Below, piece after piece: positions 22,654-30,877 of a stretch of 38,772 bases of DNA (its first letter is position 1; each line of letters begins with the position of its first letter). Origin of the DNA: a virus. The notes under the pieces were generated by a model that searched no databases, was not told the DNA's origin, and saw nothing but the letters and a program-made list of their open reading frames with translations. The stretch is from positions 1 to 38,772 of the IMG/VR virus record IMGVR_UViG_3300025000_000234. One strand, written 5' to 3'. The position numbers were made by a program, and so were the translations under genes.

Positions 22654-23798
22654 GACGCACCTCCAAACATGGCTTGACGCTGCCGCTGGTAGTCCGCCTG
22701 AGCCTTCGCTGGATCAACGGCCGCATCACGCGACCACGGCGTGCCGTACGTCGAGAGACTCTTGAGAATGAACCGGATCGGGTGACGGGCATCCACGAGA
22801 AATCCATCTCGCCCGTCGTCCCGTAGGTACGCCGCGAACCAGTGCTCAAGCACCTCCTGCACAACCGGCTCGACCGGATCGCCCGGCTTGCCGCGTGCCT
22901 GCAGCTCCGAGATCGCCTCGGACAGCGCTCGCTCAGCGACCTTGCCCATCGTGCCCCTACAGTCGCCGTTCTCGACGTACTTGCCGTACTTGCGCCGACT
23001 GGTCGCGTACATCTTGCGCCAGATCGAGAACGCTTGGCCCACCGGGGCCTTGGGCTTCAGTTCAGGTTGCTTGGCCTTCCGGCGCTTCGACTCTGGGGGC
23101 GAGTCCGGGACAAGGGCCAACAGCTCAGGCTTCAGGTCCGGGTCCGGGTCCGGCAACGCCACCGGCGCTTGGGGCGGGACCGGATCGGTCTCGCCCGTAC
23201 CGTAGGTACGTATCTCTTCTCTCTCTTCTCTTCTCTTCTCTTCTCTACGTGACGCCGTGTGACCGCGCGTGACGGTGGCATCACAGTTTGTGACTGTTGA
23301 GTCACGTGGCGTGACGGCGCCGTCACGTGGCGTGATGACGCTGGATTGTCTGGACCCATCACACGGCGTTGCGTCTACTGTGGGCCCATTGGGGGGGTCG
23401 AATGAGCCTCGTGACGAGGTGTCACGTGGCGTGACAGGCTCATCGAACGCTCGGGCCCGGGCGCGTCGCTTCTGTTGGCGCACTCTGTCGCTCTGCTTCG
23501 ACTCCTGGGCCTCCACAAAGTTCGGGACTTGCAACAGGGTCTCGTCACTGAGGAAGTGAATGGCGCCGTCTTCCTCGAGAACCCCGACCATCTCCGCGAG
23601 GTCAGCGTCCCAGGTTGCAGAGAGCGCCGCGGCGATGGCCTTGCGACCAGCTTTCCCAAGACGCATCACCCCAGCGGGGTCCAAGCGCTTCAGAATCTCG
23701 TCGAACAATCCCCGCGCCTTCCACGGGAGCACGAGCCATTCCGGCTCGTCGCGCGTGTAGAGCTTGATCCATCGCTCATCTTGCCAGTCACGCGACAT
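22650..23798 (-). CDS. Replication initiator/organiser with iteron-like repeats in its gene
   Basis: 382 residues from ATG 23798 (MSRDWQDERWIKLYTRDEPE). The N-terminal about 115 residues resemble phage replisome-organiser N-domains (WLVLPWKARGLFDEILKRLD, GAIHFLSDETLLQVPNFVEA, and a basic QQKRRARARAF end). Residues 118-200 are a low-complexity linker with repeated TPRD units and a charged REEKRREEREE run; the DNA under it carries the repeats described separately. The C-terminal domain (SIWRKMYATSRRKYGKYVEN, ISELQARGKPGDPVEPVVQE, then ARHPIRFILKSLSTYG) is likely to contact DnaB. The stop couples to the helicase. Function is inferred from position and layout, as for lambda O. Confidence 0.75.
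   Translation of the reverse strand: MSRDWQDERWIKLYTRDEPEWLVLPWKARGLFDEILKRLDPAGVMRLGKAGRKAIAAALSATWDADLAEMVGVLEEDGAIHFLSDETLLQVPNFVEAQESKQSDRVRQQKRRARARAFDEPVTPRDTSSRGSFDPPNGPTVDATPCDGSRQSSVITPRDGAVTPRDSTVTNCDATVTRGHTASRREEKRREEREEIRTYGTGETDPVPPQAPVALPDPDPDLKPELLALVPDSPPESKRRKAKQPELKPKAPVGQAFSIWRKMYATSRRKYGKYVENGDCRGTMGKVAERALSEAISELQARGKPGDPVEPVVQEVLEHWFAAYLRDDGRDGFLVDARHPIRFILKSLSTYGTPWSRDAAVDPAKAQADYQRQRQAMFGGAS
23214..23247 (-). repeat. Purine tract of (GAGAA/AGAGA) repeats beside the iterons
   Basis: About 34 bases of uninterrupted pyrimidines on plus (repeats of TTCTC), purines on minus, encode the REEKRREEREE run of the initiator. Such tracts can form altered helices; here it directly flanks the iteron-like repeats and may be the opening region. 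Confidence 0.6.
23259..23435. repeat. Iteron-like repeats GTCACGTGGCGTGAC, predicted phage origin
   Basis: Three near-identical copies lie at 23301-23315, 23322-23336 (last base T) and 23421-23435. Each is an imperfect dyad, GTCACG-TGG-CGTGAC. Degenerate copies occur at 23259-23273 and near 23358-23372. They are inside the initiator gene, as in the lambda O gene, and adjoin the purine tract. Origin function is an inference from this arrangement. Confidence 0.6.
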
Positions 23799-24369
23799 CT
23801 CGGCTCCATGCTTCTGCGATTTCGATTGCCTCAAACGCGCACATCTCGGGCGATTCGAAGACCTCGGTCGCCATGAATCGAAGCGTCAGGATTCCAAGCG
23901 CTGCCATCGATCGGTCGCGTCGCCGGTCCGTGACCATCCGTTCGAATGTGCTGTGGTGGCGAATACTGTCCACTTCGACCACCACGCGAGACCTGCCCCC
24001 ACCGTTCAGAATGAAGTCCGCTCGGTAGGCGGCACGGCCGGTCTTGATGACTACCTGCTGCTCGAGGGTCATGCCGCGAGGAAGCAACGCAGTCAGCGCG
24101 GCGAGAAGGAGCTCTTCTGGCGGACTCTCGGACCGGTCCTCGACCGGCTTGGGAGGAGCGACGGCGCGAACGGCGATGGCCTCTTCGGTGATGATGTGCC
24201 CGCCTTCCGTCGATTCCCACAGGCCGAGCTCCTTGAACCGGTCGTGGAACCGATCTGCCAGGTCGAACTGGACCGTCCGGCTGCGACTGAACCTGGCGCG
24301 CGCCGCCACCGCCGCCCAAACGAGGCGCTCGTCATCAGAGAGCTTCGCGAGCTTCTCGTCGTACGTCAC
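23788..24369 (-). CDS. DUF559/Vsr-like endonuclease
   Basis: 193 residues; GTG 24369 overlaps the upstream stop (GTGA). The N-terminal part (VTYDEKLAKLSDDERLVWAA through IITEEAIAVRAVA) is helical, perhaps a winged-helix DNA-binding domain. The C-terminal domain from residue 100 follows the DUF559/Vsr nuclease pattern: LEQQVVIKTGRAAYRADFIL, RVVVEVDSIRHHSTFERMV, then DRRRDRSMAALGILTLRFMA. Catalytic candidates are the Asp in RADF, Glu in VVEVD and the HH pair. It overlaps the initiator gene by 11 bases. Could be a repair, recombination or homing nuclease. Confidence 0.75.
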   Translation of the reverse strand: MTYDEKLAKLSDDERLVWAAVAARARFSRSRTVQFDLADRFHDRFKELGLWESTEGGHIITEEAIAVRAVAPPKPVEDRSESPPEELLLAALTALLPRGMTLEQQVVIKTGRAAYRADFILNGGGRSRVVVEVDSIRHHSTFERMVTDRRRDRSMAALGILTLRFMATEVFESPEMCAFEAIEIAEAWSRDVA

Positions 24370-25202
24370 TCGCACACCTCCGGCACTTCGGCCCACACGC
24401 GCCCATCCAGCTCCGGGAGCTCCACGAGCCGACCGTCCACCGGGCCTTGCTTGTACAGAAACGGCACTCCAGCCTCTGCGCATTGGTCCCGAAGGCTCCG
24501 CACCCAATCGAGCTCAAGAGGACGCCCGAGGCGTTTTCCTGGGGCGCTCTCGCAGCCGCAGATGACCCAACCAACGGGCCACTCCCACGTCCCACCCGTC
24601 GACGGGACGCGAGGGTCAGGGTGCTGTAGCCGCTCTCCGCTATTCGATATCAGAGTCGGCCTCAAATGACGTCGAAAGTCAATCGCCCCCAACATCGGCT
24701 CGACGGACACCATCGTCTTGCACCTCAGTGCGAGCAGCTTCACCACATCGCGATCGGCCGCACCCTGGTCTTCGACCGTGATGCCCACACGGACGTGATC
24801 CGGGAATTCGCCGGGCTTCCACGGCAACAAGTGCGCGTTCTCGATCCTCTTCGTGAGAATCAACCACTCAAGATTCGTGGTCTCCTCGATGATGGAGCAC
24901 GCCCGCTTGCGGGGCTCCACGAGCTCCGGTCGGTCCTCGAGGAAGTCGCCCATCGACATGCAGAACACCCGTGGCCGAACCCCAGAATCCGCGGCCTGCC
25001 GATTCCACACCAGCGGGTCAGACCAAACCTTGGGGGAGGCAATGCGCCGCTGGACGCCGTGCCCGAAGACGTTCTTCCCCACTCGCTTTGCGAAGGCGTG
25101 GGCATAACACGCATCGCACGCTCGCCGGTCGGGAAGCTTCGCGCAACCCCACCAGAAGTTTTGCGTGGAATCACACCAAGCTATGCCGGTTTTCGCTCCC
25201 AT
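24366..25202 (-). CDS. DUF5131 / phage Gp37-Gp68 family protein
   Basis: 278 residues; ATG 25202 overlaps the upstream stop (ATGA). Family features: TGIAWCDSTQNFWWGCAKLP then CDACYAHAFAKRVG (the W-x-P/W-x-GC...C-x-x-CYA cysteine cluster), PRVFCMSMGDFLE, EWLILTKRIEN, VRVGITVEDQGAADRDVVKL, TMVSVEPMLGAID, VGWVICGCESAPGKR and GVPFLYKQ. The cysteine cluster and TIM-barrel-like pattern resemble radical-SAM proteins, but the biochemical role of the family is unproven as far as I know. It lies in the DNA-modification cluster. Confidence 0.88.
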   Translation of the reverse strand: MGAKTGIAWCDSTQNFWWGCAKLPDRRACDACYAHAFAKRVGKNVFGHGVQRRIASPKVWSDPLVWNRQAADSGVRPRVFCMSMGDFLEDRPELVEPRKRACSIIEETTNLEWLILTKRIENAHLLPWKPGEFPDHVRVGITVEDQGAADRDVVKLLALRCKTMVSVEPMLGAIDFRRHLRPTLISNSGERLQHPDPRVPSTGGTWEWPVGWVICGCESAPGKRLGRPLELDWVRSLRDQCAEAGVPFLYKQGPVDGRLVELPELDGRVWAEVPEVCE

Positions 25203-25777
25203 CACATTGCCTCACTTCCAAACAGTCCAAACCCAATCTCCACCCCAAGCTCGTTGCCCCAGCACTCCCACCCAGGCCGGTGACGCCTGGCGAAGAGCTC
25301 GACGCGTGGCCCCGCTCCGCCCGTCAGTCGCTCGATCAACTCGTATGTGGCCGCCGGCTTCTCCGAATGGGAGAGGCGAGGCGCACACACGACCGATCGA
25401 ACAGCGTGGTCAACAACGAGCTTGAGCCCGTGGCCCCGCGATCCGATCAAACACACCTCGTGCTCGTGCCGCACGTACCGGCCCATCCCGAGGCGTCGAG
25501 GGGGTTCGCGGTCGCTACCCGTTTTCACCCACACAAATTCACTCTTCGGTTCGAATCCCCAGCACCGCATGATGTCGAGAGCGTCCTGCTGCATTGCCGA
25601 CACGCGCCACATGAACAGCAGCGCATCGGTCGCGATCGGCGGGAGTCGCAGAATGCGAAGGTCCGAAGACGACATCACCCGGTAGTTTTTCGCCGCACCC
25701 CGCTTCTTGCCGGGGAGTCGATCGGAGAAGCGCCACGGGGGGTCGGCGAGGACGATGCGGGCGGGTTGGGACAACAT
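25202..25777 (-). CDS. MT-A70 family N6-adenine DNA methyltransferase
   Basis: 191 residues; ATG 25777 overlaps the upstream stop (ATGA). The catalytic motif is IVLADPPWRFSD (DPPW). Further MT-A70 signatures: AKNYRVMSSSDLRILRLPPI, ALLFMWRVSAMQQDALDIMR, WGFEPKSEFVWVKTG, GMGRYVRHEHEVCLIGSRG and RLSHSEKPAATYELIERLTG, ending RVELFARRHRPGWECWGNE. It methylates adenine N6 using SAM. No restriction partner is nearby, so protection of phage DNA or regulation is likely. Confidence 0.93.
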   Translation of the reverse strand: MLSQPARIVLADPPWRFSDRLPGKKRGAAKNYRVMSSSDLRILRLPPIATDALLFMWRVSAMQQDALDIMRCWGFEPKSEFVWVKTGSDREPPRRLGMGRYVRHEHEVCLIGSRGHGLKLVVDHAVRSVVCAPRLSHSEKPAATYELIERLTGGAGPRVELFARRHRPGWECWGNELGVEIGFGLFGSEAM

Positions 25778-26835
25778 CACCCGACCCCCGCGAAGAGCGT
25801 CCGTTGCTCGTCAATTGGCAGGCAGTGGGGCGAAAACCAGATCCGCTCGAGCTCGCGATTCGTGTTGGCCTCCGCGGCGTACCCTCGTGCCGCCTTCCAC
25901 GCATGCTCGGCCCAGCTCGTCGGCATCTCGTGCTCGCCGGCATACCCACACAGCGCGATTCGGAGGTCCGGATCATCTCCGTGTTCGAGCGCCCACTCAC
26001 GAACCAACGCGGAGATATTCGCGTCATCCTCAGAGTACATACCAGGGTCACGGAACTCGTGGCTGTATGGCGGGTCCAGGAACACGGCGCACGGGCGGCG
26101 TCCACCAACGTTCTTGCCCTTTCCCAGGACCGATGGGCTGACCACGCGCTTCCAGTCGCCGCACGCCACTCGCACCCGTCGGAGTCGGGCTTGGAGTTCG
26201 AGAAACCAGTCGGTGCATGGCGGAGCAGACACGCCGTGGAGTCCTCGGTCATTGCCTAGCGATGGAAGATGGGTGCCTTGGGCAAGGCGTTGATGGCTGT
26301 GCACCCCGCGACCGGCGCAGGAGTCGGTGACGGACAGGTGAGGCAGTTGCTGGCTGAGGTGCGCCGCGTTCGCATGCACGCCCTTGCCGATGCCATCAAA
26401 CTTTGGATGCTTGTGGTTGTTTGGTTCGACGCACCACCCGTCACCGATCCACTGGCAGATACCCCACACCCAGAACCCCGCGATTTTCACATCAAAGAAG
26501 TCGGGGTCGACGTGCATCTGCTCTCGGAGGTACGGGAGTTGGTCCACGAGCCACCTGTGACGGGCGTGTAGATCGGCTTCGTTCACCGGCCAGTCCGCAT
26601 GACGGGCGACATCGGCTGGATCGGCGGATACCGCGCGCCAGAAGTTGGCGAGGTAGCGATCACGATCGTTGACCGTTTCGATCTTGCCCGGACCGCCTGG
26701 ACGACCAAGGAGCACGGCAAGGCTTCCTGCGAATGGCTCGACGTAGTTTGGAACGTCGGGCCCAAACGCTCGCCAGACGACGTCAGCAACGCGGCGCTTG
26801 CCACCGAACCAGGGGAACGGAGCCTTGACGGTCAT
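25777..26835 (-). CDS. D12-class (Dam-type) N6-adenine methyltransferase
   Basis: 352 residues; ATG 26835 coupled to the DUF1643 stop (ATGA). Motif X/I: VKAPFPWFGGKRRVADVVWR and YVEPFAGSLAVLLGRPG; NDRDRYLANFWRAV follows. Motif IV is VFLDPPYSHEFRDPGMYSED (DPPY). The central target-recognition part is long and includes the region around WVWGICQWIGDGW and RGVHSHQRLAQGTHLPSLGN. C-terminal NTNRELERIWFSPHC resembles the D12 end. Function: methylation of adenine in a short target, with no matching nuclease in the window. Confidence 0.93.
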   Translation of the reverse strand: MTVKAPFPWFGGKRRVADVVWRAFGPDVPNYVEPFAGSLAVLLGRPGGPGKIETVNDRDRYLANFWRAVSADPADVARHADWPVNEADLHARHRWLVDQLPYLREQMHVDPDFFDVKIAGFWVWGICQWIGDGWCVEPNNHKHPKFDGIGKGVHANAAHLSQQLPHLSVTDSCAGRGVHSHQRLAQGTHLPSLGNDRGLHGVSAPPCTDWFLELQARLRRVRVACGDWKRVVSPSVLGKGKNVGGRRPCAVFLDPPYSHEFRDPGMYSEDDANISALVREWALEHGDDPDLRIALCGYAGEHEMPTSWAEHAWKAARGYAAEANTNRELERIWFSPHCLPIDEQRTLFAGVG

Positions 26836-27332
26836 GGCGCCTCCCAAGGAACCAGCTCCGCGGTCTTCCGCAGGTAGAGCGGGTGGCGTGGATGGCCGCA
26901 CACTGTGGTCCCTAGGCACATTGGAGGACGGCCGCCGCATCCGAGCACTGCCGCAACCGCCCTCGCTCGTTCCCGCGCCTCTGGAAATGCGCCCCACCCA
27001 ACAACGAGCACATTCGCGCGATCCGCCGCCGCGAATATCGCCTCGTCGTTACCCTCACCAACTGGGTCCGGATCGGTCAGCAACACCTTCGGATCCGGCG
27101 ACACGATCGCGAAGAGATTGACGACCTCGAGGCCACCGCATCCCCACGCACGCGCAAACCCAACGCACCTGCGCAACGTCGGATCGAGCTCCGTCTCATT
27201 CGCGGTTGACGGGTTCAACATGCAGAAGCACGCGGGCTTCGCGTCGCTCCACCGTCGCCAGAGTCGGTACCGGTACCGGCGATCGGCGGAGAAGTCAGCG
27301 CCAGCGTCTGTGCCGAACAGGGGGAGCGTCAT
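26832..27332 (-). CDS. DUF1643 family protein
   Basis: 166 residues; ATG 27332 overlaps the stop of the C5 methyltransferase (ATGA). DUF1643 hallmarks are clear: YRYRLWRRWSDAKPACFCML, NPSTANETELDPTLRRCVGF, GGLEVVNLFAIVSPDPKVLL, DPVGEGNDEAIFAAAD, VLVVGWGAFPEARERARAV, then a C-terminal GHPRHPLYLRKTAELVPW. The family is common in phages and mobile elements and its function is not established. Here it is within the modification cluster, suggesting a link to nucleotide or DNA metabolism. Confidence 0.9.
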   Translation of the reverse strand: MTLPLFGTDAGADFSADRRYRYRLWRRWSDAKPACFCMLNPSTANETELDPTLRRCVGFARAWGCGGLEVVNLFAIVSPDPKVLLTDPDPVGEGNDEAIFAAADRANVLVVGWGAFPEARERARAVAAVLGCGGRPPMCLGTTVCGHPRHPLYLRKTAELVPWEAP

Positions 27333-28942
27333 CGTTCCCCCAACGACGCGACGACTTCGGCCGGAGCAACCCAGACCTGTCCGGTCCCGGATAGTGCCCA
27401 CGTCTCAAGCGACGCCTGCGTCAGCGCGACGAGCATCTGCTCCGCGATCGCGCGCGCAGCTCCGACCGGCACAGCATTCCCGATGCGCTCACGCCACGCG
27501 CTGGTCTTCGATCCCGCGAGCTGCAGCGGCCGGCCCTTCCATTCGGCGGGGAGGCCTTGGAGCACGGCGAGCTCGAGCGTGGTGAGCGGCCGATGCCACG
27601 TGCCGTCCGCAGCCACGATGAGAGGGGGCGGCGGTGGCTTGCGAGCGTCCTCAACCTTGAGCGAGAGCGCCTCCTGCCAGGTCATCACCCCACGGCGACG
27701 GGGGTCGGCCACGGAGTAGGCGCCCTGCCCTGGATGCGACCCGCCCGCAACCGTCGGACTCGATTCGTTCCAGCGAAGAACGCCGTAGCCGTGGTCGTAC
27801 GCGGTACGGACTCGGGGGTCGGCCACGGCGCCAGCGGAGCAATGCCCCACCCGGCCCGACTGCCCCGTCACGGCTGGGCTTGGGTCGGACCAGCGCACCA
27901 CGCCCATCGTTCCGCGCCGCGGCGTGTGGTCGAGGGTGACGCGTGGATCGGCAACCGCGAACCTGCCGTTGTCCACGCATGCACTGCCCGTTACCGTTCC
28001 CGCGGGCTCATCCCATAACGAGACGCCGTACGATCCGCTCCGCGGTTCACACCCCAACCGAGGATCGGCGACCGCGGTCGGGCCGTTGCTACCGCTCCCG
28101 GCGACTGTCGCTGAGGGTTCGTCCCACCGGCCCACATGGTGGCGGCGGAAGACCTCGCGGCGTGGTTGCCCGTCCTCCAGCACTCCCTCGAGGTCGCGCC
28201 AGTCTCCACCGGCTGGGATGAGCGCAAGGCGGAGCCAGTTCAACCACGAGAGTCGTGGCAGCTTGTGCATCGGACCGCCTTCGTCGCCGCCTGGAATGGG
28301 GAGCTGCTCGAGCACCTCGCCGCATGCGCGCACCCGCAGCTTCGGAGGTTGGTAGAGCAGCGGGGGTACCTTCCCCGGGTGTCGCGCGACGAGCAGGTAC
28401 CGACGACGATGTTGGGCGAGGCCGCCGAGCTCGCCGCAGTCATGCGACCCGGCGTGGAAGACGTAACCCGCGGCCCGTAGCATCTTGCGAACGCGACGGA
28501 GAAGGCCAGCGCCCCGGGTGGCGATGCGGGGGACGTTCTCGAGCAGGACGAGTCCCGGGGGATCGGCGCCCCACGCGTCGAGCATGAGCTTGACGAACTG
28601 GACCACCAGCCGGTTCATCGCCTGGTACTTCGACGACCGAGCCGCGGCCTTCGACAGAAGCCCCGAGAAGCCCTTGCACGGCGGACTCATGAACACGACG
28701 TCGGGCGCGCGCTCCCCCGCGAAGTCGCGGAGCTGCTCGACGGTCATGGTCGCGATGTCCGTGCACAGCGCTGGCGAATCGGTGAGGTAGACGAAGTCCT
28801 TGCAGCTCGAAGGGTCGTTGTCGATCCCGCCGATGGCTCGGAACTGGGCATCGACACCGAGCAGCTTGACTTGCGCATCGAGGAACCCGCGGGCGCCACC
28901 ACCCAACCCGCAGAACGGAAACAGCGCGGTGAAGGTCAGCAT
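27329..28942 (-). CDS. DNA cytosine-5 methyltransferase with internal repeats
   Basis: 537 residues. C5-methyltransferase motifs: I LFPFCGLGGGARGFLDA; IV VVFMSPPCKGFSGLLS with catalytic Cys; VI LVLLENVPRIATRG; VIII LAQHRRRYLLVARHP; X ERIGNAVPVGAARAIAEQ. Between VIII and the C-terminal motifs the target-recognition region holds four tandem units of about 40 residues (about residues 268-418), each with W-[DNS]-E/D-P/S-S-x-T-V and ending AVADPR. One such W-x-x-P-x-x-T-V element is usual near motif IX; four is unusual. It methylates cytosine, and no restriction enzyme is nearby. Confidence 0.93.
   Translation of the reverse strand: MLTFTALFPFCGLGGGARGFLDAQVKLLGVDAQFRAIGGIDNDPSSCKDFVYLTDSPALCTDIATMTVEQLRDFAGERAPDVVFMSPPCKGFSGLLSKAAARSSKYQAMNRLVVQFVKLMLDAWGADPPGLVLLENVPRIATRGAGLLRRVRKMLRAAGYVFHAGSHDCGELGGLAQHRRRYLLVARHPGKVPPLLYQPPKLRVRACGEVLEQLPIPGGDEGGPMHKLPRLSWLNWLRLALIPAGGDWRDLEGVLEDGQPRREVFRRHHVGRWDEPSATVAGSGSNGPTAVADPRLGCEPRSGSYGVSLWDEPAGTVTGSACVDNGRFAVADPRVTLDHTPRRGTMGVVRWSDPSPAVTGQSGRVGHCSAGAVADPRVRTAYDHGYGVLRWNESSPTVAGGSHPGQGAYSVADPRRRGVMTWQEALSLKVEDARKPPPPPLIVAADGTWHRPLTTLELAVLQGLPAEWKGRPLQLAGSKTSAWRERIGNAVPVGAARAIAEQMLVALTQASLETWALSGTGQVWVAPAEVVASLGER
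27690..28140 (-). repeat. Four tandem coding repeats in the C5 methyltransferase
   Basis: The units are about 115-126 bases long and each ends in sequence coding A-V-A-D-P-R (the plus strand shows GGTCGGCCAC, GGTCGGCCAC, GATCGGCAAC and GATCGGCGAC at about 27705, 27818, 27946 and 28069). Each also codes a Y-G-V-x-x-W-D-E-P-S-x-T-V element. Confidence 0.8.
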
Positions 28943-30315
28943 CGCCCCTCCGCCGCCCTGAGCTGCTCGGACATGTTCCGCGGGTCGCCGATGAGCTGAG
29001 GCATGCGCGGCCCCCAGGGCGTCCAGGCCCTGGCTATCTCCAGATCCAGAAGCGCATCGTGGCCCACGTGAGTGGGCCGGACGTCGTCGAAATCATCAAC
29101 GATGACAACCGCATACAAGTCGTGGCAATCTATGCCGCCCTTGCATTGCCGATCGTCGGATACGCCGGCCAGTAAAGCGGATTCGTTCGCGGCTTGAACC
29201 ACGAGCGGCAGGAGTTGACCCAACGTGTCCACGCTCTCCAGGGCCATGCGATCGAGATGCCCTTCGGCGAGGTGGGCGTAGCGCTCCGTCTGCTTCAACG
29301 ACGAGTGCCCGAGAAAGTCCCGGACCTCGATCATGGTGGGCGGCTTGCCGAAGTACCCGCTAACGAGCGCCGACGCCGCGGTGTGCCTCAGGTCATGCGG
29401 GCGAACGCGTCGGGTGATGCCGGCCTTCTCGAGCACCGTACGCCACACGCGGTCAAACCACTTGCCGTAGTAGCCGCCGAATGGGCCTGGGAAGGCGAGA
29501 CCCTTGGGGTTGCGGCTAGTGTGCTCGGGCATCACCAAAGTCGTCCACACCTCCCATCCACGCGCCGCAAGCGGCATCCACGGCAGGATGCGCACCTTCT
29601 TGTTCTTCGTGGGCCCGTCGTTCTCCGACCCGAAGCGGATGACGATCCCGTCTGGCCTGACATCGGCCAGGTGGAGCGCCAGCCATTCCCATCGACGCAG
29701 GCCGGTGCCGACGAGAAAGGCTACGATCGCACGGTCGCGCGCCATGATGCTGTCGTTGCCGATGATGGATCGCAGCTCGCCCATCGTGAGAAACGTCCAC
29801 GCGTCGTCAGCCTTCCACCCTCGAGGCATGCTGACACGATGGGTCGGGTCGACCTGAATCATCTCGCGGTCGAGCGCGTACCGAAACACCTGCGTTACGA
29901 CGGACAGATCAAGAGCTGTGGTGTTGCGCGAATACCCGTCGCCGTCGCTCCACTGCGCAAAGCGCGTATCCAGCCACAGCAGCAGATCGCGGCGAGCGAT
30001 GGTGTCGATGGGCAGACGCGTCCACCGTTCCTTCGACACGCGCCCCACTGCTCCGCCGTAGGACCGAGAGAGACGGTCCTTGTTTGGGAGCGAATCGAAC
30101 CACCGGTGCGCCACGGTCGACCACGTGTCACCGTCGATGGGCAGGATGCCGTCCTGCTGGTGGACGGCAATTGCGGCGTCCAGGATGCGCTCTGCGGCCT
30201 CGTAGGTCGGCTGCGGGTCGAGGGGCTTTCGCCCCATGCAACGAGGCATCCTGGGGCGATAGACTCCGCGGTCCAGTACGATCGTTCCGGTCCCCGGCTT
30301 CCTCCTGCTGGTCAT
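28936..30315 (-). CDS. int: Tyrosine integrase
   Basis: 459 residues starting MTSRRKPGTGTIVLDRGVYR. The catalytic domain has Arg I in VGTGLRRWEWLALHLADV, the Lys hairpin near KNKKVRILPW, the H-x-x-R box RVRPHDLRHTAASALVS, the second His/Gly box FLGHSSLKQTERYAHLA with the nucleophile Tyr in the ERYAH segment. An N-terminal SAM-like core-binding domain precedes it. An unusual C-terminal extension of about 90 residues follows (from residue 370, LLPLVVQAANESALLAGVSD, to AAEGRC). It integrates the phage and shows that it is temperate. No attP with clear arm sites was found next to it. Confidence 0.95.
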   Translation of the reverse strand: MTSRRKPGTGTIVLDRGVYRPRMPRCMGRKPLDPQPTYEAAERILDAAIAVHQQDGILPIDGDTWSTVAHRWFDSLPNKDRLSRSYGGAVGRVSKERWTRLPIDTIARRDLLLWLDTRFAQWSDGDGYSRNTTALDLSVVTQVFRYALDREMIQVDPTHRVSMPRGWKADDAWTFLTMGELRSIIGNDSIMARDRAIVAFLVGTGLRRWEWLALHLADVRPDGIVIRFGSENDGPTKNKKVRILPWMPLAARGWEVWTTLVMPEHTSRNPKGLAFPGPFGGYYGKWFDRVWRTVLEKAGITRRVRPHDLRHTAASALVSGYFGKPPTMIEVRDFLGHSSLKQTERYAHLAEGHLDRMALESVDTLGQLLPLVVQAANESALLAGVSDDRQCKGGIDCHDLYAVVIVDDFDDVRPTHVGHDALLDLEIARAWTPWGPRMPQLIGDPRNMSEQLRAAEGRC

Positions 30316-30500
30316 CCGAGCTTCCTCCTTCGCATCATGCTGCGGGCTTCCTGCATCGCCTCTTCCGACGCTTCGACCTTCGCCGAACGCGGCTTGCGGG
30401 GGCCAGGCGCCTTGGCCGACTCCTCGATGATGTCGGCGAGCTCGTCGGCGAATGCGGCCGCGGCACGACGAATCCTGGTCCTCATCTCCTGGCGGTTCAC
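30312..30500 (-). CDS. Small basic helical protein upstream of int
   Basis: 62 residues; start GTG 30500 overlaps the upstream stop (GTGA) and its stop overlaps int (ATGA). It is (V)NRQEMRTRIRRAAAAFADE with LADIIEES, then a Pro/Lys-rich linker and a C-terminal helix EAMQEARSMMRRRKLG. Position directly before int could fit an excisionase, but no excisionase-type winged helix is visible. Function unknown. Confidence 0.6.
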   Translation of the reverse strand: MNRQEMRTRIRRAAAAFADELADIIEESAKAPGPRKPRSAKVEASEEAMQEARSMMRRRKLG

Positions 30501-30877
30501 CACATCACCTCGTCCGGGCCGTCCGGGTCGTGGTCTACGACCTCGAGCGTCTCTGGAAACACCCACCGCACAGGCTTGCCGCACTTACGAGCGTAGGCGA
30601 CCTCCTTCGTGACGCCATCGGACCCGCGCCATCCGTCGAGCATGCACACCCAGACCTCAGCGCATCCGTCGATGAGCGCGTGGTCGTACGCTTGCCACCA
30701 TCCGAAGCCGCCTGGCAATCCGCCGCGGACCGCGATCGGGTGGGTGTGAGCGATCGGTGACAGCACGTGATGCCCTGCCAGCAGAAGGCGGCCGGCCACG
30801 TCGCAGACGGCTTCGAAGCGTTGCACTTCGACGGCGGGATCGTCGTGCGTGTAGGGGCTTGCGAGGTAGGCTAACAC
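30497..30877 (-). CDS. DUF1937 family protein (deoxyribosyltransferase-like)
   Basis: 126 residues from GTG 30877. It starts (V)LAYLASPYTHDDPAVEVQRF, the nucleoside 2-deoxyribosyltransferase-like opening Y-L-A-S-P-Y, and continues HHVLSPIAHTHPIAVRGGLP and DGCAEVWVCMLDGWRGSDGV with KEVAYARKCGKPVRW, the W-x-x-S-x-G-V-x-x-E motif. This matches DUF1937, common in phages and presumed to act on nucleosides or nucleotides. Possible role: making or salvaging nucleotides for modified phage DNA. Confidence 0.88.
   Translation of the reverse strand: MLAYLASPYTHDDPAVEVQRFEAVCDVAGRLLLAGHHVLSPIAHTHPIAVRGGLPGGFGWWQAYDHALIDGCAEVWVCMLDGWRGSDGVTKEVAYARKCGKPVRWVFPETLEVVDHDPDGPDEVMW

Noticed and set aside
29194-30612. 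Plus-strand frame opposite the integrase
   Set aside because: Shadow of a gene with complete tyrosine-recombinase motifs.
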